Shown: positions 8,039-14,283 of the stretch, piece after piece
How the letters are laid out: each line of letters starts with the position of its first letter
How positions within the stretch are numbered: position 1 is the stretch's first letter
Assembly (NCBI GenBank): GCA_025463665.1
Contig: JAODAY010000084.1
Span: 1 to 14,283 of the forward strand
Length of the DNA: 14,283 nt
From: Microbacteriaceae bacterium
GTDB taxonomy: Bacteria > Actinomycetota > Actinomycetes > Actinomycetales > Microbacteriaceae
Direction of reading: 5' to 3'
Notes under the pieces: model-generated
Seen by the model: only the letters and a program-made list of their open reading frames with translations
Told to the model about the DNA's origin: nothing
The model's database searches: none
Made by a program: the position numbers and the translations under genes

Positions 8039-8664
8039 CGACGATCATCCTCATCGCCAAGGAGACGATCCCTGGCAGGGTGAAGACGCGACTGCACCCG
8101 CCGCTCAGCCTTGAGCAGGCGGCCGAACTGGCCGCCGCCGCGATCAGCGACACGCTGGCCGCGATCGCGCCGCTGCCGGCGACCCGGAGAATTCTGCTCT
8201 TCGATGGAATCCGATTGCCGCCCGGTTCCGAATCCTATGACGTGATCCCTCAAACGACCGGCACGCTCGATGCCCGACTCGGCGCCATCTTCGACGAGTG
8301 CGCGGGCCCCACCCTGCTCATCGGCATGGACACCCCGCAACTCACAGCCGACGACCTCGCGCCCGCTTTCACCGGCTGGCCGAGCCACGTCGACGCCTTT
8401 TTCGGCCCCGCATCCGACGGCGGCTTCTGGGCGCTCGGCATGGCGGAGCCCCGCGGCGACCTCATCCGCGATGTTCCGATGTCCCGGGACGACACCGGCC
8501 GCATCCAGCTCGACCGGCTGCGGTCCGCCGGCCTCTCCGTGGGCATGCTGCGCGAACTCACCGATGTCGACACGATCGACAACGCGCGGGAGGTCGCCGC
8601 GCTCGCCCCGCACGGCAGCTTCGCCGCCACGCTCGCACGCTTCGAGGCCGAGGCATCCGCATGA
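8035..8664 (+). CDS. DUF2064 family GT-A-like (nucleotidyl/glycosyl) transferase
   Basis: Protein of 209 aa in the DUF2064 family (named TIGR04282 'arsenosugar biosynthesis glycosyltransferase' in some pipelines). Visible motifs: AKETIPGRVKTRL (8-20; the P-G-x-V-K-T-R-L nucleotide loop), GMDTPQL (97-103; metal-binding Asp99), GPASDGGFWALG (124-135) and DVDT (177-180). The fold is related to MobA/CofC nucleotidyltransferases, so I infer it could activate a sugar-1-phosphate to an NDP-sugar, here methylthiopentose-1-phosphate. No residue proves this over glycosyl transfer. The start GTG overlaps the GT2 stop and its own stop overlaps the methyltransferase ATG (ATGA), so three genes are tightly coupled. 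Rv0540 of M. tuberculosis belongs to this family as I recall. Confidence 0.88.
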   Translation: MTTIILIAKETIPGRVKTRLHPPLSLEQAAELAAAAISDTLAAIAPLPATRRILLFDGIRLPPGSESYDVIPQTTGTLDARLGAIFDECAGPTLLIGMDTPQLTADDLAPAFTGWPSHVDAFFGPASDGGFWALGMAEPRGDLIRDVPMSRDDTGRIQLDRLRSAGLSVGMLRELTDVDTIDNAREVAALAPHGSFAATLARFEAEASA

Positions 8665-9338
8665 CCGCGAATATGACGACCACAGCCACCTTCGGCGCCG
8701 GCGGTGCAGAACCGTATGCCCGGGCGCTGCGGCGCGGCGACACCGTGCAGCTCGTGCCGAGCGACCAGGAGACGCTGAAGACGACGATGGATGTCGCGCG
8801 CTGGAACGCAGACGCGGACCTCATCGACCTGTCGCTGCTGTGTGCCGTCACCGGCCCGACCCTCGACGTCGGGTGCGGCCCCGGCCGCATGGTGCGCGCC
8901 GCGCTGGATCTCGGCATGGAGGTGCTCGGCGTCGACGTGTCGCCGACCGCGATCGAGATTGCGGAGAACGCAGGCCTTCCCGTTCTGGAGCGGTCGGTGT
9001 TCGAACCGCTCCCCCGCGAGGGCGAGTGGCAGACCGTGCTGCTCGTCGACGGCAACGTCGGCATCGGCGGCGACGTGCGGGTGCTGCTCGCGCGCTGCAC
9101 CGAGCTGCTCACGCACGGCGGCGAGATCGTCGTCGAACTGAGCGCCGACCGCAACCGCGACGTCACCTACACGGGAACCCTCGTCGATTCGAGCGGCGCC
9201 CGCAGCGCAAGCTTTCCTTGGGCCGAGGTCGGGCTCACCCGCCTGACCGCTCTCGCCCCGGAGCTCGGACTCGACGTGCGTCAGGCCTGGGAACTCGGCG
9301 AGCGCAACTTCTGCCGCCTCGCCGCCCACCAGCAGTAG
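8661..9338 (+). CDS. Class I SAM-dependent methyltransferase
   Basis: Cytoplasmic Rossmann-fold methyltransferase of 225 aa. SAM-binding motif I is LDVGCGPGRM (68-77), the acidic residue after strand 2 is D92 (LGVDVSP), and a motif II/III-like segment is TVLLVDGNVGIGGD (125-138). The N-terminal ~60 residues (with YARALRRGD and MDVARWNADAD) form a cap that probably carries substrate specificity. The substrate cannot be read from sequence. It lacks the Cys set of ArsM arsenite methyltransferases, so arsenic methylation is unlikely. It overlaps DUF2064 by four bases and its last 58 bp overlap the end of the opposite-strand membrane-protein gene. In context it could O-methylate the sugar or modify the sulfur of a methylthiopentose; this is inference. 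ATG at 8661 is chosen for the coupling; a second in-frame ATG lies at 8673. Confidence 0.87.
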   Translation: MTANMTTTATFGAGGAEPYARALRRGDTVQLVPSDQETLKTTMDVARWNADADLIDLSLLCAVTGPTLDVGCGPGRMVRAALDLGMEVLGVDVSPTAIEIAENAGLPVLERSVFEPLPREGEWQTVLLVDGNVGIGGDVRVLLARCTELLTHGGEIVVELSADRNRDVTYTGTLVDSSGARSASFPWAEVGLTRLTALAPELGLDVRQAWELGERNFCRLAAHQQ

Positions 9339-9742
9339 CCGGCGACCGCGGCGGCGGTCAGCACCGCGAGCACCACGTAGAACCCGACGAGGTTGCCCGT
9401 GTAGTCGAGCGGAAGCAGCGTCGGGTTCGCCGTGCCGATGTTCTTCTTGGCGATCTCGGGGAACACGAGGAGCGCCACGATCGCGCCCACCACGATGGCG
9501 CCCTGCACGATGAGCAGCACGGCGAGCGGCACCCGCCGGCCGACGCGGCGCATCATCAGGTCGACGCCGAACACGAGCGGTGCGATGAGGCCGTCGTGGA
9601 TGACGAGGGCGCCGGCGAACCACAGGCCGAGCCCGAGGTAGCGCTTCGGATTGACGTCGTCGAGCAGCACGAGGCCGCCGATCACGAGGAGGGCGAGGCC
9701 GATCAGGACGAGGGCGGTCTGCCAGCGGCGGGTCACGGTCAT
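9281..9742 (-). CDS. Small four-helix membrane protein of unknown function
   Basis: Unrecognised 153-aa protein with about four hydrophobic helices (residues about 9-27, 38-58, 72-98 and 117-139). A short loop with DDVNPKRYLG follows helix 1, and the C-terminus is basic (ARRQKLR). No catalytic motif is visible. The ATG overlaps the TGA of the molybdopterin/haem fusion gene (ATGA), so the two are almost certainly made together, and it may be a partner or stabilising subunit. The 3' end lies inside the convergent methyltransferase gene. Confidence 0.75.
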   Translation of the reverse strand: MTVTRRWQTALVLIGLALLVIGGLVLLDDVNPKRYLGLGLWFAGALVIHDGLIAPLVFGVDLMMRRVGRRVPLAVLLIVQGAIVVGAIVALLVFPEIAKKNIGTANPTLLPLDYTGNLVGFYVVLAVLTAAAVAGYCWWAARRQKLRSPSSQA

Positions 9743-11106
9743 CACATCATCTCCAGCGTGCTGAGCCATTTGGTTTGCATCACTCCGGGGCGACCGGGCG
9801 CGATGAGGCGGGCGGGATAGCCGTGGTCGATGTCGAGCGTCTCGCCCTCGAGCCGCAGCGCCACGAGGGTGAGCTCGTCGCGCACGTATTCCGGCCCCAT
9901 GGTGGTGACGGCGTAGCTGGAGTCCTGCTCGAGGCTGGTCGCCCGCATGCTGGCGCGCGGGTCGGCCCCGACCGCGTCGACGAGGTCGCGCAGCCGCGGA
10001 CCGCTCCAGATGGCGGTCTGGCTCCAGCCCTCGACGCAGGCGATCGGCAGTCGCACCTCGAACTGCGGCAGGTCTTCGAGCTGTTGTCTCGTGAACACGG
10101 CGGATGCCGCGGCGCTCGTCACGGTGAGCGTCCAGTCCGGCGCGGTCGCCGTGTCGAGTACCTTCGCGGCCCGTGCTGTGCGGTTGACGGGGAGCCCGTT
10201 CGTGCCGGTGCCCTTCTTGCGAGCGCCGAAGAGGTTGACGCCGTCGAGCACCCGGAACGACTGCCCGGCGGTGAGACCCACGACGGCCGCGGTCGCGATG
10301 CCGATGATGGTGAAGAAGCCGCGGCGACTCGCCGTCGGCGATGGGGACGGCGGTGTCGAGTCGATCCACGCGAGCACCCGGCCGGTCGCCCCGGGGGTTG
10401 CGGGGGCGGGTGCGGCGGCGGGGGCGCCCGCCTCGGTAAGCGCGGCGGGAGGTGCGGCGGGAGGTGCGGCGGGGCAAACTTCGGCTCCGTCGGGAGCCTC
10501 GCCGGCGCGTTTGCTTGCCCCTCTGCCGGGAGCCGGCGCGGGGCCAGCCAGAGCGGGGCCGGCCGACGCCGAGCGCGGCTTCCTCCAGTGCTCGGCGATC
10601 ACGGGCAGCTTCAGCGCGATGTGGATCGCGAGCGAGCCGATGATGACGTACGACAGCGCGTAGTGCGTCTGGCGAAACGGGAACGGGAACAGCGCGTACC
10701 ACTGGTAGGTGTTGAGTAGTCCGGTCGCGATCTGCACGAGCGAGGCGGAGACGAACAATGCGATCGACGCGCGCTCGAGCAAGTGCGGGAACGACCGCAC
10801 GGGCGGCGACTGGAACAGCAGCGGGAAGATCGCGTAGAGCTTGCCGAAGATCAGCGGAAAGCACGCGATACCCGCGGTGATATGGATGCCCTGCGTGAGC
10901 TGGTAGAGAAAGGTCGGCCGGGTGGGGAACCGCATCCACGGCAGCGGCTCCTGCAGGTAGTGGCTGTAGATTCCGGTCGCGAAGCAGATGAGAAAGGCGG
11001 CGCCGAGCAGGCGCCCCAGCACGACCGCCGTGCGCGCGTTGCGGGACGGCGCGGCGAGAGCGCGCCTGGCCCCGTTCAGCGCGCTGTGCACTCTCAAGCT
11101 GAGCAT
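9742..11106 (-). CDS. Membrane haem-b domain fused to MsrP/sulfite-oxidase-type molybdopterin domain
   Basis: Fusion protein of 454 aa. Residues 28-170 form four membrane helices like a cytochrome b561/ferric-reductase unit, with histidines at H49, H75, H148 and H162 as candidate haem ligands. Residues about 177-258 are an Ala/Pro linker built partly from a 12-bp repeat. At 260-280, SRRGFFTIIGIATAAVVG looks like a Tat-type twin-arginine segment placed internally. The C-terminal 190 residues are a sulfite-oxidase-fold molybdopterin domain with LPIACVEGWSQTAIWSG (353-369), where C357 is the expected Mo ligand; C-V-E-x-W-S matches YedY/MsrP more than sulfite oxidases. Likely an extracytoplasmic oxidoreductase fed by quinol electrons. 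ATG at 11106 has GAGGAAGGA eight bases upstream. In context the substrate could be the thioether/sulfoxide of a methylthiopentose (inference). Confidence 0.9.
   Translation of the reverse strand: MLSLRVHSALNGARRALAAPSRNARTAVVLGRLLGAAFLICFATGIYSHYLQEPLPWMRFPTRPTFLYQLTQGIHITAGIACFPLIFGKLYAIFPLLFQSPPVRSFPHLLERASIALFVSASLVQIATGLLNTYQWYALFPFPFRQTHYALSYVIIGSLAIHIALKLPVIAEHWRKPRSASAGPALAGPAPAPGRGASKRAGEAPDGAEVCPAAPPAAPPAALTEAGAPAAAPAPATPGATGRVLAWIDSTPPSPSPTASRRGFFTIIGIATAAVVGLTAGQSFRVLDGVNLFGARKKGTGTNGLPVNRTARAAKVLDTATAPDWTLTVTSAAASAVFTRQQLEDLPQFEVRLPIACVEGWSQTAIWSGPRLRDLVDAVGADPRASMRATSLEQDSSYAVTTMGPEYVRDELTLVALRLEGETLDIDHGYPARLIAPGRPGVMQTKWLSTLEMM
10442..10474 (-). repeat. 12-bp tandem repeat in the linker of the molybdo-haem fusion
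   Basis: Plus-strand units GCGGCGGGAGGT at 10442-10453 and 10454-10465, then a partial copy to 10474. They encode the A-A-P-P run of the linker (about residues 212-222), so linker length may vary between strains. Confidence 0.75.
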
Positions 11107-11191
11107 CCGACTCGTCCTTCCTCGCGGCGACCCGCGCGCGTTCGCGCCAGCGTTTCCCCTGAGAGGTGTTCGTAACCCTCCGCCGATCCGA

Positions 11192-11197
11192 CAGGAT
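11192..11197 (+). promoter_or_regulatory. -10-like hexamer of the GT87 gene
   Basis: CAGGAT, seven bases before the GTG at 11205, in the ~100-bp divergent gap with the molybdo-haem fusion gene. It fits a leaderless message from 11204/11205. The same stretch also gives AGGA at a Shine-Dalgarno-like distance from GTG, so both readings are possible. Confidence 0.3.
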
Positions 11198-11204
11198 GGA
11201 GTTT

Positions 11205-12641
11205 GTGCGCACAGCCCTCACCGCAATACTCCTCGCCGCGGGGGCGGTTCTCACCGGACTCTCCGTAGCGACACTGCCCTTCTACGAAGAAAAGTCGATA
11301 ACGTCGCCGCTCGTGGGCTACACCGTGGCGCTGTGGGTGTTGTTCGCCCTCGCCGTCATCGCGCTGCGCCGGGTTCCCAGGCGCGCCGTCGCGGCGCTCG
11401 TCGTGGCCGGATCCCTCGCGATCGGCGGAGCGGCCCTCCTCGGCCCGCCCAACACCAGCACCGACTCCGCCCGCTACGCCTGGGACGGCATCGTGCAGAA
11501 CGCCGGCATTTCTCCCTACGCCTACGTGCCCGCCGACCCGGCTCTCGATCACCTGCGCGAGGACTGGCTGTTTCCGCCGGCCACGATCGATACGAACAAC
11601 GACGACGACGACGCCAGCGACGCGGATGCCACGTGCCAAGGCGAACGCATCATGAAGGTGAAGCAGCCGGGCACCGGTGAGACGCTGTGCACCGCGATCA
11701 ACCGCGCGACGGTCCCCACCATCTACCCGCCGTCGAGCGAGCTGTTCTTCGCCGGCCTGCGGGCGATCACCGGCCCGCAGGCGCAGTACGGGCCGATGCA
11801 GGTCGCCGGGCTCGTCATGAGCCTCGGCATCACACTGCTGCTGCTCGGCGCCCTGCGCTCCCGCGGCCTCGACCCCCGGTGGGCCGCCCTGTGGGGGTGG
11901 AGTCCCCTCGCCGCGACGGAGGGGGTGACCAACTCGCACGTCGACCTGCTCGGTGCCCTGCTGCTGCTCGGCGCGACCCTGCTGGTCGCGAACGGCAGGA
12001 GGTTCGCCGGCGGCATCGCGCTGGGGGCGTCGATCGCGGTGAAACTGATCCCCGTGATCGGGGCGCCCGCGCTGCTCGGGCGACGCCCGTGGAGGGTGAT
12101 CGTGGCATCCGTGATCGCCTTCGCTCTTCTCTACGTTCCCTATGTCGTGCAGAGCGGGCCGGGCGTGCTCGGGTACCTGCCCGGCTACCTCACCGAGGAG
12201 GGATACGAGAGCGGCGACCGGTTCCTTCTCGTGTCGCTGTTGTTTCCCGGGCCGGCCGCCCTCGTCGTGGCCGCCACGCTCGTCGCCATCACCGGGCTGC
12301 TGGTGTGGTGGAAGACGGACCCGGCGAACCCGTGGCTCGGTCAGGTCGTGATGATCGGTGTCACCCTGCTCGTCGTGACGCCGCGCTACCCCTGGTACGC
12401 GCTGCTCCTCGTGCCGATGATCGCGATGACCGGGCGCTGGGAGTGGCTCGCGGTGCCGCTCGCGCTCACCGAGAGGCTGCTCGTACCCTCGCCCGACCTT
12501 GCCCGCATCGCTGCGGTGGTCGCCATCGTGTTCATCCTGCTCATGTCGCTGCGACGAGCGGGACCCGGGGCGGTGTCGAGGCTCGGGGCGCAGCTGCGGC
12601 ATCCGGTGAGATGGGCGAGAGTACGGGGTCCTGCGCGGTAG
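11205..12641 (+). CDS. GT87-family polyprenol-phosphate-dependent membrane glycosyltransferase
   Basis: Integral-membrane GT-C transferase of 478 aa with about ten helices, resembling PimE/DUF2029 (GT87). It would take a sugar from a polyprenyl-P donor and add it to an acceptor on the outer face. The first external loop holds D88-S-A-R-Y-A-W-D94 and GISPYAYVPADP (101-112), matching the catalytic-Asp region of GT87. Other family signatures are YPPSSELFF (174-182), TNSHVDLLGALLLLGA (242-257) and IAVKLIP (277-283). The loop contains an acidic run (NNDDDDASDAD, 131-141) and two cysteines, C144 and C162, that could form a disulfide. In the proposed pathway it is the counterpart of Rv0541c and would add the methylthiopentose to a lipoglycan. 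Start uncertain: GTG 11166, ATG 11196 and GTG 11205 are in frame; 11205 best fits AGGA spacing and the -10-like box. Confidence 0.88.
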   Translation: MRTALTAILLAAGAVLTGLSVATLPFYEEKSITSPLVGYTVALWVLFALAVIALRRVPRRAVAALVVAGSLAIGGAALLGPPNTSTDSARYAWDGIVQNAGISPYAYVPADPALDHLREDWLFPPATIDTNNDDDDASDADATCQGERIMKVKQPGTGETLCTAINRATVPTIYPPSSELFFAGLRAITGPQAQYGPMQVAGLVMSLGITLLLLGALRSRGLDPRWAALWGWSPLAATEGVTNSHVDLLGALLLLGATLLVANGRRFAGGIALGASIAVKLIPVIGAPALLGRRPWRVIVASVIAFALLYVPYVVQSGPGVLGYLPGYLTEEGYESGDRFLLVSLLFPGPAALVVAATLVAITGLLVWWKTDPANPWLGQVVMIGVTLLVVTPRYPWYALLLVPMIAMTGRWEWLAVPLALTERLLVPSPDLARIAAVVAIVFILLMSLRRAGPGAVSRLGAQLRHPVRWARVRGPAR

Positions 12642-12644
12642 TTG

Positions 12645-12661
12645 GTAACGGAAGGGTAACG
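12645..12661 (+). promoter_or_regulatory. Direct repeat GTAACG-N5-GTAACG, candidate response-regulator site
   Basis: GTAACG at 12645-12650 and again at 12656-12661, with an 11-bp period (one helical turn). The longer shared unit is GGTAACGGAA. It lies just after the GT87 stop and about 87-103 bp upstream of the lipoprotein ATG, within range of an operator. Tandem half-sites one turn apart are typical of OmpR/PhoB-type regulators; actinobacterial MtrA sites are described, from memory, as spaced GTAAC-like repeats. Confidence 0.5.
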
Positions 12662-12676
12662 GAAACAGTCGTTTCC
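12661..12676 (+). promoter_or_regulatory. Inverted repeat GGAAAC-AGTC-GTTTCC
   Basis: Perfect 6-bp arms with a 4-base centre, directly joined to the direct-repeat block. It could be a dyad operator for the lipoprotein gene or a weak hairpin after GT87. There is no U-tract and the stem is short, so an operator is slightly preferred. Confidence 0.45.
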
Positions 12677-12747
12677 AATCCGTTTCGGGAGGGGCGCCGA
12701 ATCCTCAGCAACACCGCAACACACCCCACACACTAAGGAAGTACATC

Positions 12748-13431
12748 ATGCGTAAGTTCCACAAGCTCGCCGTAGGCATGGCCACCGCAACCCTCCTCGT
12801 CGGTGGACTCGCTGCATGCTCCTCCACCTCCACGGCCGCCGCCGAAGAGGACGACACCTCCTCGATGAGCGAAGAGGCCGACCCCACTCCGCTGGCCTCG
12901 ATCCCGGCGCTCGCCGGTGTCGACACCCAGGTCACGCTCGACGCAGGCTTCGTCGAGGCCCTCACGACCCTCGGCCTCACCCCCGGCGTTCTCGGCGGCG
13001 CGACGCTGACCGACGGCGTTCTCGCGTTCCCCATCACCGGCGGCAACGTGGACTACTACGACCCCGAGATGGACTACCGCCCCTACGTCCAGGGCGAGAT
13101 CGACCACGACGGCTCCGGCATCTCCCTGACCGCCGGCTCGACCGTGGTCGAGCTCACCGACTTCCGTATCGACCCGGGAACGTCGCAGCTGTTCGGCACC
13201 GTCACCGCCAACGGCGAGGAAGTCGGCCAGGACATCTTCATCTTCACCCTCGACGGCACCACGCTGAACCCGCTTGAAGAAGACGCCGACGGCAACGCCG
13301 TTCTCGAGGGCACCACCGTTCTCGTCAGCCCCGACGCCGCCGAGCTGCTCAACACGACCTTCGGCACCGACGCCGTGACCGACGAGCTCGTTGTCGGCAT
13401 CGCGAAGATCACCGCCAAGGCTGCTGCGTAA
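12748..13431 (+). CDS. Secreted acidic lipoprotein of unknown function
   Basis: Exported lipoprotein of 227 aa. The N-terminus is a lipoprotein signal: K3/K6, hydrophobic core 8-20, lipobox L-A-A-C with acylated C24. A Ser/Thr/Ala then Glu/Asp-rich spacer (25-48) reaches a compact, beta-rich domain. Visible phrases include VDTQVTLDAGFVEAL (58-72), LAFPITGGNVDYYDPEMDY (92-110) and GSTVVELTDFRIDPG (130-144). I know similar phrases from hypothetical secreted actinobacterial proteins but cannot name a domain or function. The acidic composition could bind cations. AAGGAA seven bases before the ATG gives a good ribosome-binding site. The gene stands alone, with repeats upstream and a strong terminator downstream. 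Codon use is the most strongly C-ending in the window, with frequent GGC, ACC and GTC, which suggests high expression. Confidence 0.87.
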   Translation: MRKFHKLAVGMATATLLVGGLAACSSTSTAAAEEDDTSSMSEEADPTPLASIPALAGVDTQVTLDAGFVEALTTLGLTPGVLGGATLTDGVLAFPITGGNVDYYDPEMDYRPYVQGEIDHDGSGISLTAGSTVVELTDFRIDPGTSQLFGTVTANGEEVGQDIFIFTLDGTTLNPLEEDADGNAVLEGTTVLVSPDAAELLNTTFGTDAVTDELVVGIAKITAKAAA

Positions 13432-13447
13432 TCTCCAGCACCACGCA

Positions 13448-13487
13448 CGAAGAGGCCCGCCCCGCTCACGCGAGGTGGGCCTCTTCG
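13448..13487 (+). terminator. Hairpin terminator after the lipoprotein gene
   Basis: Arms CGAAGAGGCCCGCC (13448-13461) and GGTGGGCCTCTTCG (13474-13487) pair over 14 bp with one G-U, around a 12-base loop. No T-run follows, as is common for actinobacterial terminators. It begins 17 bases after the stop codon. Confidence 0.85.
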
Positions 13488-13540
13488 CATGTCCGGAGAG
13501 CGACAATGGAGAGACACCGACGGATGGGGAAGGAGCCGGG

Positions 13541-14283
13541 ATGACCGCACTGCTCGAACGACCGACCTCGTCCTCGCACCGACCCGCGCGGCGCGGGCGC
13601 AGGCTCCTGGCCCCGGCGCTCGTCGGCGTGCTCGGCCTCGTCGTCTCCCTCGTCGGCATCACGGTCCCGTCGGTCTGGTACGACGAGGCCGCGACCATCA
13701 CGGCGGCGACGCGCGACTGGGACCACCTCTGGGCGATGGTGGGCAACGTCGACGCGGTGCACGCCGCGTACTACGCCATCATGCACGTGGTCTTCGACCT
13801 CGTCGGGTACTCGCCGCTGAGCCTGCGCGCTCCGAGCGCAGTCGCGATCGGGATCGCGGCGGCCCTCGTCGTCGTCCTCGGCAGGCTGTTCGACCGCCCC
13901 CGGCTCGGAGTGCTCGCCGGCATCGCGTTCTGCCTGCTGCCCCGCACCTTCTGGGCGGGAGCGGAGGGCCGCTCCTACGCTCTCACCGCGACCCTGGCCA
14001 TCCTCATGACGGTGCTCCTCGTGCTCGCCATCCGGTCGCCCTCCCGGTGGCGATGGGCCCTCTACGCCCTGAGCGTCGCCGCATCCGTCGTCGTCTTCGT
14101 CTACCTCTCGCTCGTGGTGCTCGCCCACGCCGTGACTCTCGCGTGGTGGCTCGTCGCGCGGAGACACGACGCGGTGCCGGCGATCAAGCGCTGGGTGGGA
14201 TGGACCGCCGTCGCCGCTCTCGCTGTCGTGCCCTTCGCGCTCGTGGTCATCGGCCAGAGCGGGCAGGTGAGCTGGATCGAGCC
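13541..14283 (+). CDS. GT39/PMT-like membrane glycosyltransferase, 3' end outside the window
   Basis: Partial gene: 247 complete codons and no stop before the window ends. The protein is a polytopic GT-C transferase of the GT39 (PMT/ArnT-like) type, which moves sugars from polyprenyl-P donors to proteins or glycans outside the membrane. After a basic N-terminus (to about residue 23) comes helix 1 and then W46-Y-D-E49-A-A-T, the catalytic-Asp loop typical of the family. H72-A-A-Y-Y is the second loop signature, and E-G-R-S-Y-A-L (145-151) the usual motif before helix 5. At least six helices are encoded here. AAGGAG five bases before the ATG fixes the start. A terminator separates it from the lipoprotein, so it is a separate unit. 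It may use the same lipid-linked sugars as the GT87 gene, but donor and acceptor are unknown. Confidence 0.87.
   Translation, partial: MTALLERPTSSSHRPARRGRRLLAPALVGVLGLVVSLVGITVPSVWYDEAATITAATRDWDHLWAMVGNVDAVHAAYYAIMHVVFDLVGYSPLSLRAPSAVAIGIAAALVVVLGRLFDRPRLGVLAGIAFCLLPRTFWAGAEGRSYALTATLAILMTVLLVLAIRSPSRWRWALYALSVAASVVVFVYLSLVVLAHAVTLAWWLVARRHDAVPAIKRWVGWTAVAALAVVPFALVVIGQSGQVSWIE

Noticed and set aside
7355..8664. Arsenosugar or selenosugar biosynthesis cluster
   Set aside because: DUF2064 and GT2 pairs carry that name in some databases, but there is no radical SAM ArsS or Cys-containing ArsM; the MTA phosphorylase and GT87 fit a methylthiopentose pathway better.
11094..12602. Long antisense frame opposite GT87
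   Set aside because: Composition of antisense shadow; it also contradicts the GT87 helices and motifs.
12733..13746. Long antisense frame opposite the lipoprotein
   Set aside because: Gly/Val/Glu-rich shadow of a high-GC gene; the plus strand has a lipobox, RBS and terminator.

Overview
The window is high-GC, densely coded actinobacterial DNA. Microbacteriaceae is the most likely family. Reasons: GC-rich third codon positions, an LAxTG sortase E-type anchor, many start codons placed a few bases after a -10-like hexamer, and frequent CGGATG/CATCCG words that bring in otherwise rare GAT and GCA codons. No tRNA, rRNA, CRISPR array, IS element or phage gene was seen.

Left third (1-5271). A MarR-family regulator (123-614) converges on a CPBP-family membrane protease gene (minus strand) whose reading frame runs 283 bp into marR. 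Next come a secreted Ig-like-repeat wall protein ending in LANTG (1471-2652), a Uup-type ABC-F ATPase (minus, 2663-4465) and a divergent MOSC-domain protein (4507-5271).

Centre (5284-12641). A run of coupled genes encodes a methylthioadenosine phosphorylase, an SDR sugar-nucleotide epimerase, a polyprenyl-phosphate-type GT2 glycosyltransferase, a DUF2064 GT-A-like transferase and a SAM methyltransferase. Convergent to it is a two-gene unit: a haem-b membrane domain fused to an MsrP/sulfite-oxidase-type molybdopterin domain, plus a small membrane protein. Divergent from that is a GT87 membrane glycosyltransferase. The core set (MTA phosphorylase, epimerase, prenyl-phosphate glycosyltransferase, DUF2064, GT-C transferase) matches, from memory, the Mycobacterium tuberculosis Rv0535-Rv0541c locus for the methylthioxylose cap of lipoarabinomannan. 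The working model is MTA to methylthioribose-1-phosphate, activation and epimerisation to a methylthiopentose, loading on a polyprenyl phosphate, and transfer to an envelope glycan outside the membrane. The molybdo-haem fusion and the methyltransferase look like additions that could act on the sulfur or the sugar. This is the best candidate in the window for an undescribed system.

Right end (12642-14283). A direct-repeat/inverted-repeat block precedes an acidic secreted lipoprotein (12748-13431). A strong hairpin terminator follows, then a GT39/PMT-like membrane glycosyltransferase cut off by the window edge.

The region looks devoted to the cell envelope: a wall-anchored protein, lipoprotein, prenyl-linked sugar transfer and extracytoplasmic redox. 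No gene-free stretch exceeds about 160 bp.
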